A DNA stretch of 64,000 bases from an uncultured Chitinophagaceae bacterium (GCA_937862815.1 CALMED010000002.1:744001-808000); one strand, 5' to 3'. Shown: positions 39,608 through 47,363, numbered from the stretch's first letter. Translations and numbers: made by a program. The notes: generated by a model from the letters alone, not told the origin.

Positions 39608-40930
39608 ATGAAAGTCATGAAATTTGGAGGGACTTCTGTTGGGAAGCCCGAGCGGATGCACCAGGTAGCCGAACTCGTCACCCGGGATACTGAAGAAAAA
39701 ATTGTTGTACTGAGTGCGCTCAGCGGCACCACCAACGCGCTTGTGGCCATCGGCGACTCGCTCGCCAAAGGCGAAAAGAGCGCCGCCAAGGCACAGATCG
39801 ACCAACTGGAGGCCCATTACCAGCAGTTCATCATTCACCTGCTTGCCAGCGAGGCCATGAAGACCAAATGCCGCTCCATCATCGCCGAGCATTTTGAATT
39901 CCTCAACATCATCCTGAAAATATCTTTCAACGAGGCGCTCAACAAAGACATCCTGGCACAGGGCGAACTGATGAGCACCAAGATGTTCAGTTGCTACCTC
40001 GAGGAGCAGGGCATTGACCATGTGCTGTTGCCCGCCCTTGACTTTATGAGCATCGACAGCTACGAAGAGCCCCAGGTGGGCACCATTAAGGTGAAGTTGA
40101 GCCAGCTGCTGCATCAACATGCCCATACCAAAATTTTTGTTACCCAGGGCTATATCAGCCGCAATTCCAAAGGCGAGGTAGATAACCTCAAGCGCGGTGG
40201 CAGCGATTACAGTGCATCGCTCATCGCAGCGGCCATCCAGGCCAGCGTATGCGAAATCTGGACCGACATTGATGGCATGCACAACAACGACCCGCGGGTG
40301 GTGGGAAAGACGGTGGCTATTGAACAACTGAGTTTTGAGGAAGCAGCGGAGCTGGCCTATTTCGGTGCAAAAATCCTGCACCCGGCTTCCATCTGGCCGG
40401 CCCAGCATTACAACATACCCGTTAAGCTGCTCAATACGATGCAACCCGACGCAAAGGGTACCCTAATAGTGGAAGATGCCGGCAGCGTGGGAGTGAAAGC
40501 CGTAGCCGCCAAAGACGGCATCATCGCCATTAAGATCAAGAGCAGCCGCATGTTACTGGCTTACGGCTTTCTGCGAAAAATCTTTGAAGTGTTTGAAAAG
40601 TACCGCACATCCATTGACATGATCACTACCTCGGAAGTGGCCGTGTCGGTTACCATTGACACCGATGCCAATCTCGACGCGATTGTACAGGAACTGGAAC
40701 CGTTTGGATCGGTGGAGATAGACAAAGGACAAACCATTGTTTCCATTGTAGGGAATGAGATTGCAAAGACCGACAAAATACTTACGCGCCTTTTCGATAG
40801 CCTGGAAGGTATTCCCGTTCGCATGGTGAGCTATGGCGGCAGTCCGCACAACGTTTCCCTGCTGGTACCCTCCGACAATAAAGTGCAGACACTCCGGGCG
40901 CTGAACACGGGCATCTTCGGCCTCGATTAA
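39608..40930 (+). CDS. lysC: Aspartate kinase (monofunctional)
   Basis: Phosphorylates aspartate in the first step of lysine, methionine and threonine synthesis. The 440-residue protein begins MKVMKFGGTSVGKPERM, the kinase signature, which sets the start at 39608. RGGSDYSASLIAAAIQAS and EIWTDIDGMHNNDPRVV form the aspartate/ATP site. The C-terminal 140 residues are two ACT domains (SSRMLLAYGFLRKIFEVFEK, then QTIVSIVGNEIAKTDKILTR), so feedback by an end-product amino acid is expected. It is not fused to homoserine dehydrogenase. A terminator follows. Confidence 0.95.
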   Translation: MKVMKFGGTSVGKPERMHQVAELVTRDTEEKIVVLSALSGTTNALVAIGDSLAKGEKSAAKAQIDQLEAHYQQFIIHLLASEAMKTKCRSIIAEHFEFLNIILKISFNEALNKDILAQGELMSTKMFSCYLEEQGIDHVLLPALDFMSIDSYEEPQVGTIKVKLSQLLHQHAHTKIFVTQGYISRNSKGEVDNLKRGGSDYSASLIAAAIQASVCEIWTDIDGMHNNDPRVVGKTVAIEQLSFEEAAELAYFGAKILHPASIWPAQHYNIPVKLLNTMQPDAKGTLIVEDAGSVGVKAVAAKDGIIAIKIKSSRMLLAYGFLRKIFEVFEKYRTSIDMITTSEVAVSVTIDTDANLDAIVQELEPFGSVEIDKGQTIVSIVGNEIAKTDKILTRLFDSLEGIPVRMVSYGGSPHNVSLLVPSDNKVQTLRALNTGIFGLD

Positions 40931-40952
40931 CGCAACCTGTTTTAATTGTTTC

Positions 40953-40980
40953 AAACGCAGCCCCCGGGTTGCGTTTTTTT
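40953..40980 (+). terminator. Intrinsic terminator after lysC
   Basis: AAACGCAGCCC (40953-40963) pairs with GGGTTGCGTTT (40966-40976) and runs into T7. The convergent photolyase-like gene ends inside the T-run. Confidence 0.75.
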
Positions 40981-42097
40981 ATACCCCCCGGTACAGATAT
41001 CGTTCTACTTTTTTCCAGAACGAAAAGAAGGAGCCGTGATAGCCTTGCACCTCCGGAAACAGCCAGGGGTAGGGATCGGCCGTGCCGCGGAAATGCCGGT
41101 GCAGCGGATGGTCGGGGTAATAGACCGGCTGCCCGGGCTGCAGCTGTTGTTGCAGCTCGTGAAAGTTGCCTACAAAGACCTGGATGCCGGAGATGTTTTG
41201 CCGGGCCAGGTCCAGGATGAACTGCAGAACGTTGCTGCTTACCGGGAAGCGGTTAAAGTGGTCGGGTTCCAGCAGCAGGATGCGGTTGGCCGTTGTTTCC
41301 TGCCGCCAACCCGGATTAAGCCAGTACGACGTGTAGAGGCAGACGGGGAGGGAGGGGTCGGTTAAAAGCCGATTGCTGTTCGTGGGTAACTGTATGCTGA
41401 GTTGCGGTTCTTCTGTTGCCTGCAGTTGCGGTGGTACGGGTTGCTGGAGAATGGTGTCGTAGGACTGATCGAGGTAGGTATGCCGCTGGTTGCTGTGCAG
41501 GTAGTGGTTGATGTTTTCCTGGTTGGCGATGTATTTTTTGGAGGAGAAACTGCCGGCCACCCACTGCCAGCTGCAGGTATTGCTGGCGAGGTCACCGTCC
41601 AGCAGGTGGTAGTACATCCAGCGGCTGGGCTGCCACCAATGAGCCCGGGCGAGGTTGCAGGTGATGCCGGCAATGTACATGCGTGCATGATTGTGCAGGT
41701 AGCCGGTGGCATAAAACTGCCGGATCTGTTCATCGAGGGCTGCGATACCGGTGGCGGCGGTCCGGATGCCCACCGGAACTTGGTAATGCAGCACATCCGT
41801 TTGTTCCTGTTTGAGGCTGCTGAAGAGGGCATCGCCTTTGTGCCACCAGACTCGCTGGAAATATTCGCGCCAGGCTAATTCCTGCAGAAACTTTTCAATG
41901 GATGGTGGTTTGTATCCACGTGCGAGTACATGATCCCGTATTTCGGGTAGTGTGATTACGCCCCGCGAAATGTAAGGCGACAAACGGGTAACCGCTCCAT
42001 CAATGAAGTTGCGGGTTTTTCCGTATGCAACGGGGTCTGCTTGCTGCAGGCGTTGCCGGATGGAGGCGGGATCCGTGGGAAAGAAAGGCATAACCAT
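40979..42097 (-). CDS. Photolyase/cryptochrome FAD-domain protein with C-terminal alpha/beta extension
   Basis: Flavoprotein of the photolyase/cryptochrome superfamily. Residues about 30-230 match the FAD-binding helical domain: RLSPYISRGVITLPEIRDHV, FLQELAWREYFQRVWW, NHARMYIAGITCNLARAHWW and LLDGDLASNTCSWQWVAGSF. The usual N-terminal antenna domain is absent. Instead about 120 residues follow the FAD domain (LYTSYWLNPGWRQETT, RILLLEPDHFNRFPVSSNVL, GIQVFVGNFHELQQQL) with a strand-helix rhythm like the missing alpha/beta domain, suggesting a circular permutation (inference). The start may be Met1 or Met3. It is last in a minus-strand cluster; a dispersed repeat abuts its start. Confidence 0.8.
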   Translation of the reverse strand: MVMPFFPTDPASIRQRLQQADPVAYGKTRNFIDGAVTRLSPYISRGVITLPEIRDHVLARGYKPPSIEKFLQELAWREYFQRVWWHKGDALFSSLKQEQTDVLHYQVPVGIRTAATGIAALDEQIRQFYATGYLHNHARMYIAGITCNLARAHWWQPSRWMYYHLLDGDLASNTCSWQWVAGSFSSKKYIANQENINHYLHSNQRHTYLDQSYDTILQQPVPPQLQATEEPQLSIQLPTNSNRLLTDPSLPVCLYTSYWLNPGWRQETTANRILLLEPDHFNRFPVSSNVLQFILDLARQNISGIQVFVGNFHELQQQLQPGQPVYYPDHPLHRHFRGTADPYPWLFPEVQGYHGSFFSFWKKVERYLYRGV

Positions 42098-42101
42098 AAT
42101 T

Positions 42102-42271
42102 TTAACGTCTTTTGCTATTGAATGAAGTTGATTTTCAATTCTGATACGCTGTACAGCTCTGTGGAAAACTCCTTGACTCTGTGGTTTTGCTGTTTAACCT
42201 TAGAATACACAAAGGTTTCCACAGAGGAATGCACAGAGGTTTATAGATTTTTTTAATTGCAAATAAGGTTA
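42102..42271 (+). repeat. Dispersed foldback repeat, copy A (MITE-like)
   Basis: A 170-base element fills the gap between the DoxX-like and photolyase-like genes. Its left end, TTAACGTCTTTTGCTATTGA (42102-42121), and degenerate right end, TTAATTGCAAATAAGGTTA (42253-42271), are inverted relative to each other; the right end includes the DoxX stop codon. Inside, TGAAGTTGATTTTCAATT (42123-42140) and CTGTGGTTTTGCTGTTTAAC (42179-42198) recur in copy B at 63087 and 63143. CTCTGTGG-type units on the left and CACAGAGG-type units on the right make it a foldback. It has no open frame of its own. Confidence 0.75.
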
Positions 42272-42661
42272 TTGTTTTAGTGTACACCACCAGGCCCAGA
42301 GCAGCAGCAGGGGATGCACCACCAGCAGCCGCACCCAGGCAATCCAGGCAGGAACGCAAAGTCCGTCGCTAACGCAGCCGCCCAGCCGGATGAAATGGAT
42401 GTGTGCGGGAATGAAGAACAGTAATAAAAGCAGGATGCCATAGCCTGCCAAACGGCGGGTGACCAGTGGCAGCAGGGCGATGCCGAGCAGCACTTCGGCT
42501 ATGCCGCTGAGGAAGTTGATGGCCGTGTGTGCCGGCAGCCAGGGCGGGATCAGTGGCAAGTAAAAATCCGGGTTAACAAAATGATTCAACCCGGCCACAA
42601 CATAAAATCCTGCCAGCAGGTACAGGGCGGGTTTGCGGAAGCGTATCAGTTGGGCATTCAT
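42269..42661 (-). CDS. DoxX-like family membrane protein
   Basis: About 130-residue inner membrane protein with four hydrophobic segments. The sequence LYLLAGFYVVAGLNHFVNPD followed by FYLPLIPPWLPAHTAINFLS and GIAEVLLGIALLPLVTRRLA fits the DoxX-like family, linked in some bacteria to redox or thiol stress, but no specific role can be assigned. The start at 42661 (MNAQLIRF) lies one base after the stop of the upstream membrane protein gene (TGA-A-ATG). It is the third gene of a photolyase-linked operon, and a dispersed repeat begins at its stop codon. Confidence 0.75.
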   Translation of the reverse strand: MNAQLIRFRKPALYLLAGFYVVAGLNHFVNPDFYLPLIPPWLPAHTAINFLSGIAEVLLGIALLPLVTRRLAGYGILLLLLFFIPAHIHFIRLGGCVSDGLCVPAWIAWVRLLVVHPLLLLWAWWCTLKQ

Positions 42662-42662
42662 T

Positions 42663-43097
42663 TCAATGGTTTGTAACTTCTGTAACAGGTGTTGCCGTTG
42701 CAGGTTCCTGCATCTGCTTTGCAAGCCAGGCCTCCCGGAGGATCAAAGCGAACGGAATCCACCAGATCAGGTCGTTGGTAATCAGCGTGTAACCAAAAGC
42801 GGGCGGAATGGTTTCCTGCAGCAGGTTCCACACATATCCCAACGGACCGAAAATTTTTCCCAGCAAACCCACCGCTACGATTGGCCAATGCACCAGCGGT
42901 TGACGGCTGGCCCACCAGTAACCCAGTCCGTACACCCCTACAATCATACCGGTACCCTGCCAGATGGCGGGATGGTTCACGGGTTCCATGCCGGTGAGTT
43001 GAAAATAGTGTTGCGGAAACAGAACGACCCAGCCTCCCCAGGCAAGATTATACAGGGCAGCAGCCTGCAAGGTGAACCGCATGGAACGGGGGCTCAT
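42663..43097 (-). CDS. Conserved four-helix membrane protein in the photolyase cluster
   Basis: The 144-residue protein has about four membrane segments (ALYNLAWGGWVVLFPQHYFQ, IWQGTGMIVGVYGLGYWWAS, PIVAVGLLGKIFGPLGYVWN, LITNDLIWWIPFALIL) and is rich in Trp and Tyr. I do not recognise a named function; similar proteins are sometimes annotated loosely as hydroperoxide reductase, which the sequence does not support. It starts with a 4-base overlap with the DUF2805 gene and is followed one base after its stop by the DoxX-like gene. The tight coupling suggests a shared role in this light/DNA-repair neighbourhood (inference). Confidence 0.7.
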   Translation of the reverse strand: MSPRSMRFTLQAAALYNLAWGGWVVLFPQHYFQLTGMEPVNHPAIWQGTGMIVGVYGLGYWWASRQPLVHWPIVAVGLLGKIFGPLGYVWNLLQETIPPAFGYTLITNDLIWWIPFALILREAWLAKQMQEPATATPVTEVTNH

Positions 43098-43375
43098 CGT
43101 TTCGAAATTTTATTGCGTGATATGGTGCGTTGCCGGTTGCATTTGAATCGGCCTACCGATTCCGGACGCAAGGCCCGGTGTTTGGTGGCCCGGCCCTGCA
43201 CCCGCTTGCGCCAGCGCCGGAAGGAGGGAGGCAATAACTGCTGCCGCATCAGCTCTATCACCTCCTGTTCGGTTACACCAAACTGGAAGCGGATGGCTTC
43301 AAAGGGAGTACGGTCTTCCCAGGCCATTTCGATGATCCGGTCGAGTTCGGAAGGGTTAAAATGTGTTGCCTTCAT
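43094..43375 (-). CDS. TIGR03643/DUF2805 family protein
   Basis: Small basic protein of 93 residues. FNPSELDRIIEMAWEDRTPF followed by EAIRFQFGVTEQEVIELMRQ looks like a helix-turn-helix, and FRRWRKRVQGRATKHRALRP is the conserved basic tail of the TIGR03643 family. These proteins are small and uncharacterised and in my recollection often neighbour photolyase genes. DNA or RNA binding is plausible from charge. It is the first gene of a minus-strand operon (this gene, a membrane protein, DoxX-like, photolyase-like) and divergent from the HTH gene at 43430, sharing a short upstream region with it. Confidence 0.78.
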   Translation of the reverse strand: MKATHFNPSELDRIIEMAWEDRTPFEAIRFQFGVTEQEVIELMRQQLLPPSFRRWRKRVQGRATKHRALRPESVGRFKCNRQRTISRNKISKR

Positions 43376-43429
43376 GCAGTAAAATCAAACGTCTTTTCAA
43401 CAATCAGCCAACTCTTTTGTTGTAATTCC

Positions 43430-43708
43430 ATGCTCAAAACAATGGAAGCCTATCAACCGCTCGACGCGGTTACCTTCAAGCAGGCGGCGCTTGAAATATT
43501 AAAAGCCACCGGTATGCCCATGCACTATACCGAAATCACCAAAGTGGCCATTGAAACCGGTTACTGGCGGGCGCAGGATGAAGACTTCATCCGCCAGCAT
43601 ATGTACCAGGCCATCAAATCCGACATCCGCAAAAAGCGGTACGGCTCTGTGTTTGAAGAAGTGGCGCCAGGTACCTACCAGGTGAACAAGCTGATGGTGA
43701 AAGACTGA
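43430..43708 (+). CDS. HARE-type winged-helix (HB1/ASXL HTH) domain protein
   Basis: About 90-residue single-domain protein. The sequence VTFKQAALEILKATGMPMHY followed by TEITKVAIETGYW, an HMYQAIKSDIRKKRYGSVFE segment and a closing beta hairpin (EEVAPGTYQVN) fits the HARE-HTH domain, a winged helix found alone or in restriction, repair and RNA polymerase delta proteins. The start is either 43430 (MLKTMEAYQ) or 43442 (MEAYQ). It is divergent from the DUF2805 operon and its stop touches the stop of the convergent flavin reductase gene. A transcription or DNA-repair role is possible but unproven. Confidence 0.72.
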   Translation: MLKTMEAYQPLDAVTFKQAALEILKATGMPMHYTEITKVAIETGYWRAQDEDFIRQHMYQAIKSDIRKKRYGSVFEEVAPGTYQVNKLMVKD

Positions 43709-44194
43709 TCAGGCACGGATAATCCCTTTCTCCCGCAATACATCCAGCGTAAGTGCGGTGCCGGTATGCAGGTTTTTCCACTGCACCACATCGCAGAGAA
43801 AGGCTTTGTGATCACCTGCATCCATTGCATCCAGTATCTGTAGTTCCATTACGGCAAGGCAGCCCTTCAGTACCGCATAGCCATTCCATTCCACGAGCAA
43901 TTTTCTTTTTTCCAGCCGGCTGATCTTATCCACTTTTTTTCCGCTTTGCTGCCCCAGTAACTTCACCAACGGGTATTGTTCCGCTGCCAGCAGTTGCAGT
44001 ACGAAGGACTGTTCCTGTTCCACCAGTTCCAGGGTGCGGGTGCCGTGGTAGATGCCCACGATGAATCGTTTGGGTTGCATGCTGATGGCGGTGGCGTAGG
44101 TGAGGATGTGCATGTTTTGTGCATCACCGCTTCGGGAACTCACGGAGTAAACCGGTTGGTTGGTGCGGTTCCAGGGTTTTTTACGCAGACTCAT
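43709..44194 (-). CDS. Flavin reductase family protein
   Basis: The 161-residue product fits the FMN-binding split-barrel flavin reductase family: NRTNQPVYSVSSRSGDAQNM then HILTYATAISMQPKRFIVGI near the N-terminus, FVLQLLAAEQYPLVKLLGQQ, and AFLCDVVQWKNLHTGTALTL at the end. Such proteins supply reduced flavin or act as small flavoproteins. It lies 32 bases downstream of the (6-4)-type photolyase-like gene on the same strand, so reduced flavin supply to a photolyase-like partner is an attractive idea (inference). There is no signal peptide. Confidence 0.82.
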   Translation of the reverse strand: MSLRKKPWNRTNQPVYSVSSRSGDAQNMHILTYATAISMQPKRFIVGIYHGTRTLELVEQEQSFVLQLLAAEQYPLVKLLGQQSGKKVDKISRLEKRKLLVEWNGYAVLKGCLAVMELQILDAMDAGDHKAFLCDVVQWKNLHTGTALTLDVLREKGIIRA

Positions 44195-44226
44195 AAATTC
44201 TTATTTAGATGTTGAATTTGTTTCTT

Positions 44227-45702
44227 TCAGCCCAGGGAAGAAAGAAACCGGTCGGCCTCTTGCAGGTGTTGTTGTTTTTTTGCTTCCGGCATTTTGTCGA
44301 AGGTTTTCAACAGCATGCCCAGCCGGGGATTGCTGCCAAAAAAGTCGCGGTGTACGTGCATAAACCGCCAGAACAGCCCGTCCCAGGTGGCGCACCAATC
44401 CCCTTTTTTCCAATCTCCCATTTTGAGCAGGTAATTGCTGCCGCTGATGTAGGGTTTGGTGGTCATGAGGCCCCCGTCGGCAAACTGCGTCATGCCATAT
44501 ACGTTGGGTACCATCACCCAGTCGTAGGCATCCACGAACAATTCCATGAACCAGCGGTACACTTCGTCGGGGTCAAACTCGCAGAGCAGCATGAAGTTGC
44601 CCAGCACCATCAGGCGTTCGATGTGGTGGCAGTAGCCGGTATCCAGCACTTTGCGGATGACAAGATCCACCGGTTCAATTCCAGTGGTGCCGTTCCAGAA
44701 GGAAGCCGGGATCTTCCGCGTAAAGCCCCAGTAGTTGGTGGTGCGTTGCCGGCTGCCCTCGCGCTCGTATACCAGCCGGATGAACTCCCGCCAGCCGATG
44801 ATCTGGCGTACAAAGCCTTCTACAGAGTTGAGCGGAATGTTCCGCTCCACGGCTACCTCCAGCGCATCGTGGAGGATCTGCTGCGGCGAAAGCAACCCGA
44901 TGTTGAGCATGGGAGTGAGCACGGAATGGTACAAAAAGGATTCCCGTGCCACCATGGCATCTTCGTACACACCAAATTTATGAAAGCGCTCTTCGAGAAA
45001 AAGCCGCAACCAGCGCTGCGCATCGGCAAAAGTAACGGGGTAACGGAACGGCTGTGCTTTTCCGTAGTGGGCTCCGAAATGCTGTTCCGTATAGCGGATT
45101 GCTTCCTGCACCCAAGCGTTGGGTTCCGGAAACCACAGGTCGGGCACCTGTTCATTTTTGGGAAACTTCTGGCGGTTGTCGGCATCGTAAGTCCACTTGC
45201 CTCCGGCGGGTTGCTGATTGGCTTCCAGCAGGATGTTCCGCTGTTTGCGTTGCCAGATGTAAAAATCGGTCTGGAAATAGGTCTTCCGTTTGTTGAAAAA
45301 CGCATCGGTCTCCGCCGGGCTGTTCAGGAAGTTGGGTGTTGGAAATTCTTTCAGTTGCACTCCGTACCTGCGGGCTGCCTGCTGCAGGCGGCGGCGCAAC
45401 CAGTTATCGGCCACATCGGCGAACAGCACGTGTTGTACACCTTGGCCCACGAGTTGTTTCATGAGCATACGGACATCCGACTCCGGCCGGCTGCTTTCCA
45501 CATAGGTAACCGGCAATTTCTTTTTCAGCAGGTAGTGCCCGTAGGCTTTCATGCTGGCGCGGTGCAGTACGATTTTCTGCTGGTGAAACGCATACTGCCG
45601 GAAAAAAAGTTGTTCTTCCACCAGGTAAACGGGCATGCCCCGCTGCAGGGCAGGGTGTTGTTCAAACAATTGGTGTGGAAAGATGAGGGCAACGCTTTTC
45701 AT
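44227..45702 (-). CDS. Cryptochrome/photolyase-related protein (DPRP/PhrB-like), lacking the Fe-S cysteines
   Basis: The 491-residue protein belongs to the deoxyribodipyrimidine photolyase-related group that includes bacterial (6-4) photolyases. The N-terminal alpha/beta domain (VALIFPHQLFEQHPALQRGM) and C-terminal FAD domain (VRQIIGWREFIRLVYE, HHIERLMVLGNFMLL, FMELFVDAYDWVMVPNVYGM, FADGGLMTTKPYISGSNYL) are complete. Members of the group normally bind a [4Fe-4S] cluster through four cysteines, three of them in a C-x2-C...C stretch just after this last motif. Here that stretch is shortened to KMGDWKKGDWCATWDG and the whole protein has only three cysteines, so the cluster is probably absent. 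It is upstream of the flavin reductase gene. Confidence 0.88.
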   Translation of the reverse strand: MKSVALIFPHQLFEQHPALQRGMPVYLVEEQLFFRQYAFHQQKIVLHRASMKAYGHYLLKKKLPVTYVESSRPESDVRMLMKQLVGQGVQHVLFADVADNWLRRRLQQAARRYGVQLKEFPTPNFLNSPAETDAFFNKRKTYFQTDFYIWQRKQRNILLEANQQPAGGKWTYDADNRQKFPKNEQVPDLWFPEPNAWVQEAIRYTEQHFGAHYGKAQPFRYPVTFADAQRWLRLFLEERFHKFGVYEDAMVARESFLYHSVLTPMLNIGLLSPQQILHDALEVAVERNIPLNSVEGFVRQIIGWREFIRLVYEREGSRQRTTNYWGFTRKIPASFWNGTTGIEPVDLVIRKVLDTGYCHHIERLMVLGNFMLLCEFDPDEVYRWFMELFVDAYDWVMVPNVYGMTQFADGGLMTTKPYISGSNYLLKMGDWKKGDWCATWDGLFWRFMHVHRDFFGSNPRLGMLLKTFDKMPEAKKQQHLQEADRFLSSLG

Positions 45703-45713
45703 GCCAGTCCTAT

Positions 45714-45738
45714 CAACAATACGGCAGGTCTATTGTTG
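45714..45738. promoter_or_regulatory. Inverted repeat in the divergent photolyase/SDR promoter region
   Basis: CAACAATA (45714-45721) and TATTGTTG (45731-45738) form a perfect 8-bp inverted repeat with a 9-base spacer, centred in the 54-base gap between two divergent genes. Its size and place fit an operator for a dimeric regulator. A looser CAACAA/TTGTTG pair lies in the other divergent gap of the cluster (about 43399-43423). Confidence 0.45.
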
Positions 45739-45756
45739 TAACACCAAACAAAACAC

Positions 45757-46473
45757 ATGGAATCCGTAAAAGGAAAACACGTTCTCATTGTGGGTGCCAC
45801 CGGGGGCATTGGCGCGGCTACGGCCCGGCTGCTCGCCGGCAGCGGTGCACAGGTGTTCCTCGCCGGCCGTAACGCCGAAAAGCTGCAGCAGGTGGCCACT
45901 TCTTTGCAATTGCCATCCAACCGGATCTGTGTGGTGGATGTAAGCCAGGCTGCTTCTGTTGAGGGACTGCGCACGGCTTATTTCTCTGTTTTCCCGGCTA
46001 TAGACGTCCTCATCAACGCCACCGGTGTGGGCATTATCCGTCCGGTGGAGCAGCTTTCGGAAGAAGATTTCATTACATCGCTTCATACCAACCTGCTGGG
46101 CAGTTTTCTGCTGGTGAAGGCTTTTCTGCCGGCCATGAAAGAAACGAAGAAGGGATTGATCATTAACATCCCCGGCGTATTGGGTAAAGTACCCATGGCG
46201 GGCGCGGCTGCTTACAGCGCCAGCAAGTACGGGCTCACCGGCATGATGCAGAGCATCCGCGAAGAGCTCAAGCGCACCGACATCCGCATCACCAACCTCT
46301 TCCTGGGCGGGGTGGATTCTCCCTTCTGGGACCAGATTGACCTGCGGGTGCAGCGCGAAAAAATGATCCGCTCCGAAGAAGCGGCCAAAGCTATCTGGTT
46401 CCTGTGCCAGCAACCGGCCAGTGGCGTAGTGAGCGAAATGGTATTGCAACCCTTCAATCACCAGGCGATTTGA
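45757..46473 (+). CDS. SDR family NAD(P)-dependent oxidoreductase
   Basis: Classical short-chain dehydrogenase of 238 residues. The cofactor motif VGATGGIGAATARLLAGSGA is near residue 12, the NATGVG motif near 87, and the active-site AAYSASKYGLTGMMQSIREE with catalytic Tyr and Lys near 149. Substrate is unknown. It diverges from the photolyase-like gene across a 54-base region holding an inverted repeat, so co-regulation with the photolyase cluster is possible. SDR genes are frequent companions of bacterial photolyases (general recollection). Confidence 0.88.
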   Translation: MESVKGKHVLIVGATGGIGAATARLLAGSGAQVFLAGRNAEKLQQVATSLQLPSNRICVVDVSQAASVEGLRTAYFSVFPAIDVLINATGVGIIRPVEQLSEEDFITSLHTNLLGSFLLVKAFLPAMKETKKGLIINIPGVLGKVPMAGAAAYSASKYGLTGMMQSIREELKRTDIRITNLFLGGVDSPFWDQIDLRVQREKMIRSEEAAKAIWFLCQQPASGVVSEMVLQPFNHQAI

Positions 46474-46502
46474 CAGCACCGAATATTCCTTACTTTCAGG
46501 CA

Positions 46503-47363
46503 ATGAAATCATGGTGTTTTATTGCCTGTTTTGTTTTCCTGTACACCTCGGGCGTGACCGGCCAGGGATTGTCCGGCCAATGGGAAGGACAGATCAAACT
46601 GGGATCCGCCCGTAAAGCGCCCCTGCTGCAGCTGCGGCTGGAATGGATGAACGGCGACAGCGCCGCTTTTGGCATGCTGTACACCCGGGGCTACAACGAA
46701 GGAACGGTGTTTGGTTGCGACTACATCGTCACCGGTGGCCGCCAGGGCAATACCTGGCTGCTGCGGGCGGTGGACGTACAACGGAAAGTGGACATTGAAA
46801 TGGCCGACTGCCTCCAGTTTCATTACCTCCGCTTCAACGGCGGCACATCCGATACGGTGACCACACTGCAAGGCAGTTGGGTGTGGGTGGGCGGCGAAGC
46901 CCTGCCGCTCCAGCTCCGCAAAACAGCAGCGGAACCCTCGTACCTGCTGGAAGAAGAAATAGACGATTGGCTCCGCCGCCGGCACGACGGTTACGATGCC
47001 GCGGGTATGCGCTTTCCTCCGGAACAGCGTTGGAAGCAGGTGGTGAAGCAGGTGGTAACGCCGGAAACGGAAGTGGTGCTGGAACTGCGGGCAAAGGACA
47101 GCACGGCCACCGACAGCATGCAGGTACTGGTCAATGGAAATGAAGTGATCTCACCACGGGTACTGAGAATGCAAACCCTGCGCATCCGTCTGCAGTTGCC
47201 CGACGACAGCGATCAGGAACTGCAGGTGGTGAACCGATCGCTCCGGCCTTCGGTTAACCGGGTTGTGGTCACCCTCCGGACCGGTACTTCCACCGAAACC
47301 CTGGAGCTGGAATGCACCGGCTCCCGGACCCCGGTTCTTCGATTCCGGCGCAAAGGACCCTGA
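46503..47363 (+). CDS. Secreted protein of unknown function
   Basis: About 286-residue exported protein. The start at 46503 is chosen because MKSWCFIACFVFLYTSGVTG is a signal peptide with a short basic N-region; the open frame upstream runs into the SDR gene. After GQWEGQIKLGSARKAPLLQL, the first 140 residues look like a lipocalin- or beta-sandwich-type domain, and the last 90 (VLELRAKDSTATDSMQVLVN) like an Ig-type domain with alternating hydrophobic strands. No enzyme motif is visible. It follows the SDR gene closely and precedes the proline dehydrogenase gene. Confidence 0.65.
   Translation: MKSWCFIACFVFLYTSGVTGQGLSGQWEGQIKLGSARKAPLLQLRLEWMNGDSAAFGMLYTRGYNEGTVFGCDYIVTGGRQGNTWLLRAVDVQRKVDIEMADCLQFHYLRFNGGTSDTVTTLQGSWVWVGGEALPLQLRKTAAEPSYLLEEEIDDWLRRRHDGYDAAGMRFPPEQRWKQVVKQVVTPETEVVLELRAKDSTATDSMQVLVNGNEVISPRVLRMQTLRIRLQLPDDSDQELQVVNRSLRPSVNRVVVTLRTGTSTETLELECTGSRTPVLRFRRKGP

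Noticed and set aside
42103-42112. AACGTCTTTT shared with 43389-43398, both upstream of photolyase-cluster genes, as a common regulatory motif
   Set aside because: The copy at 42103 is part of the foldback repeat's terminal sequence, so the match may be coincidental.
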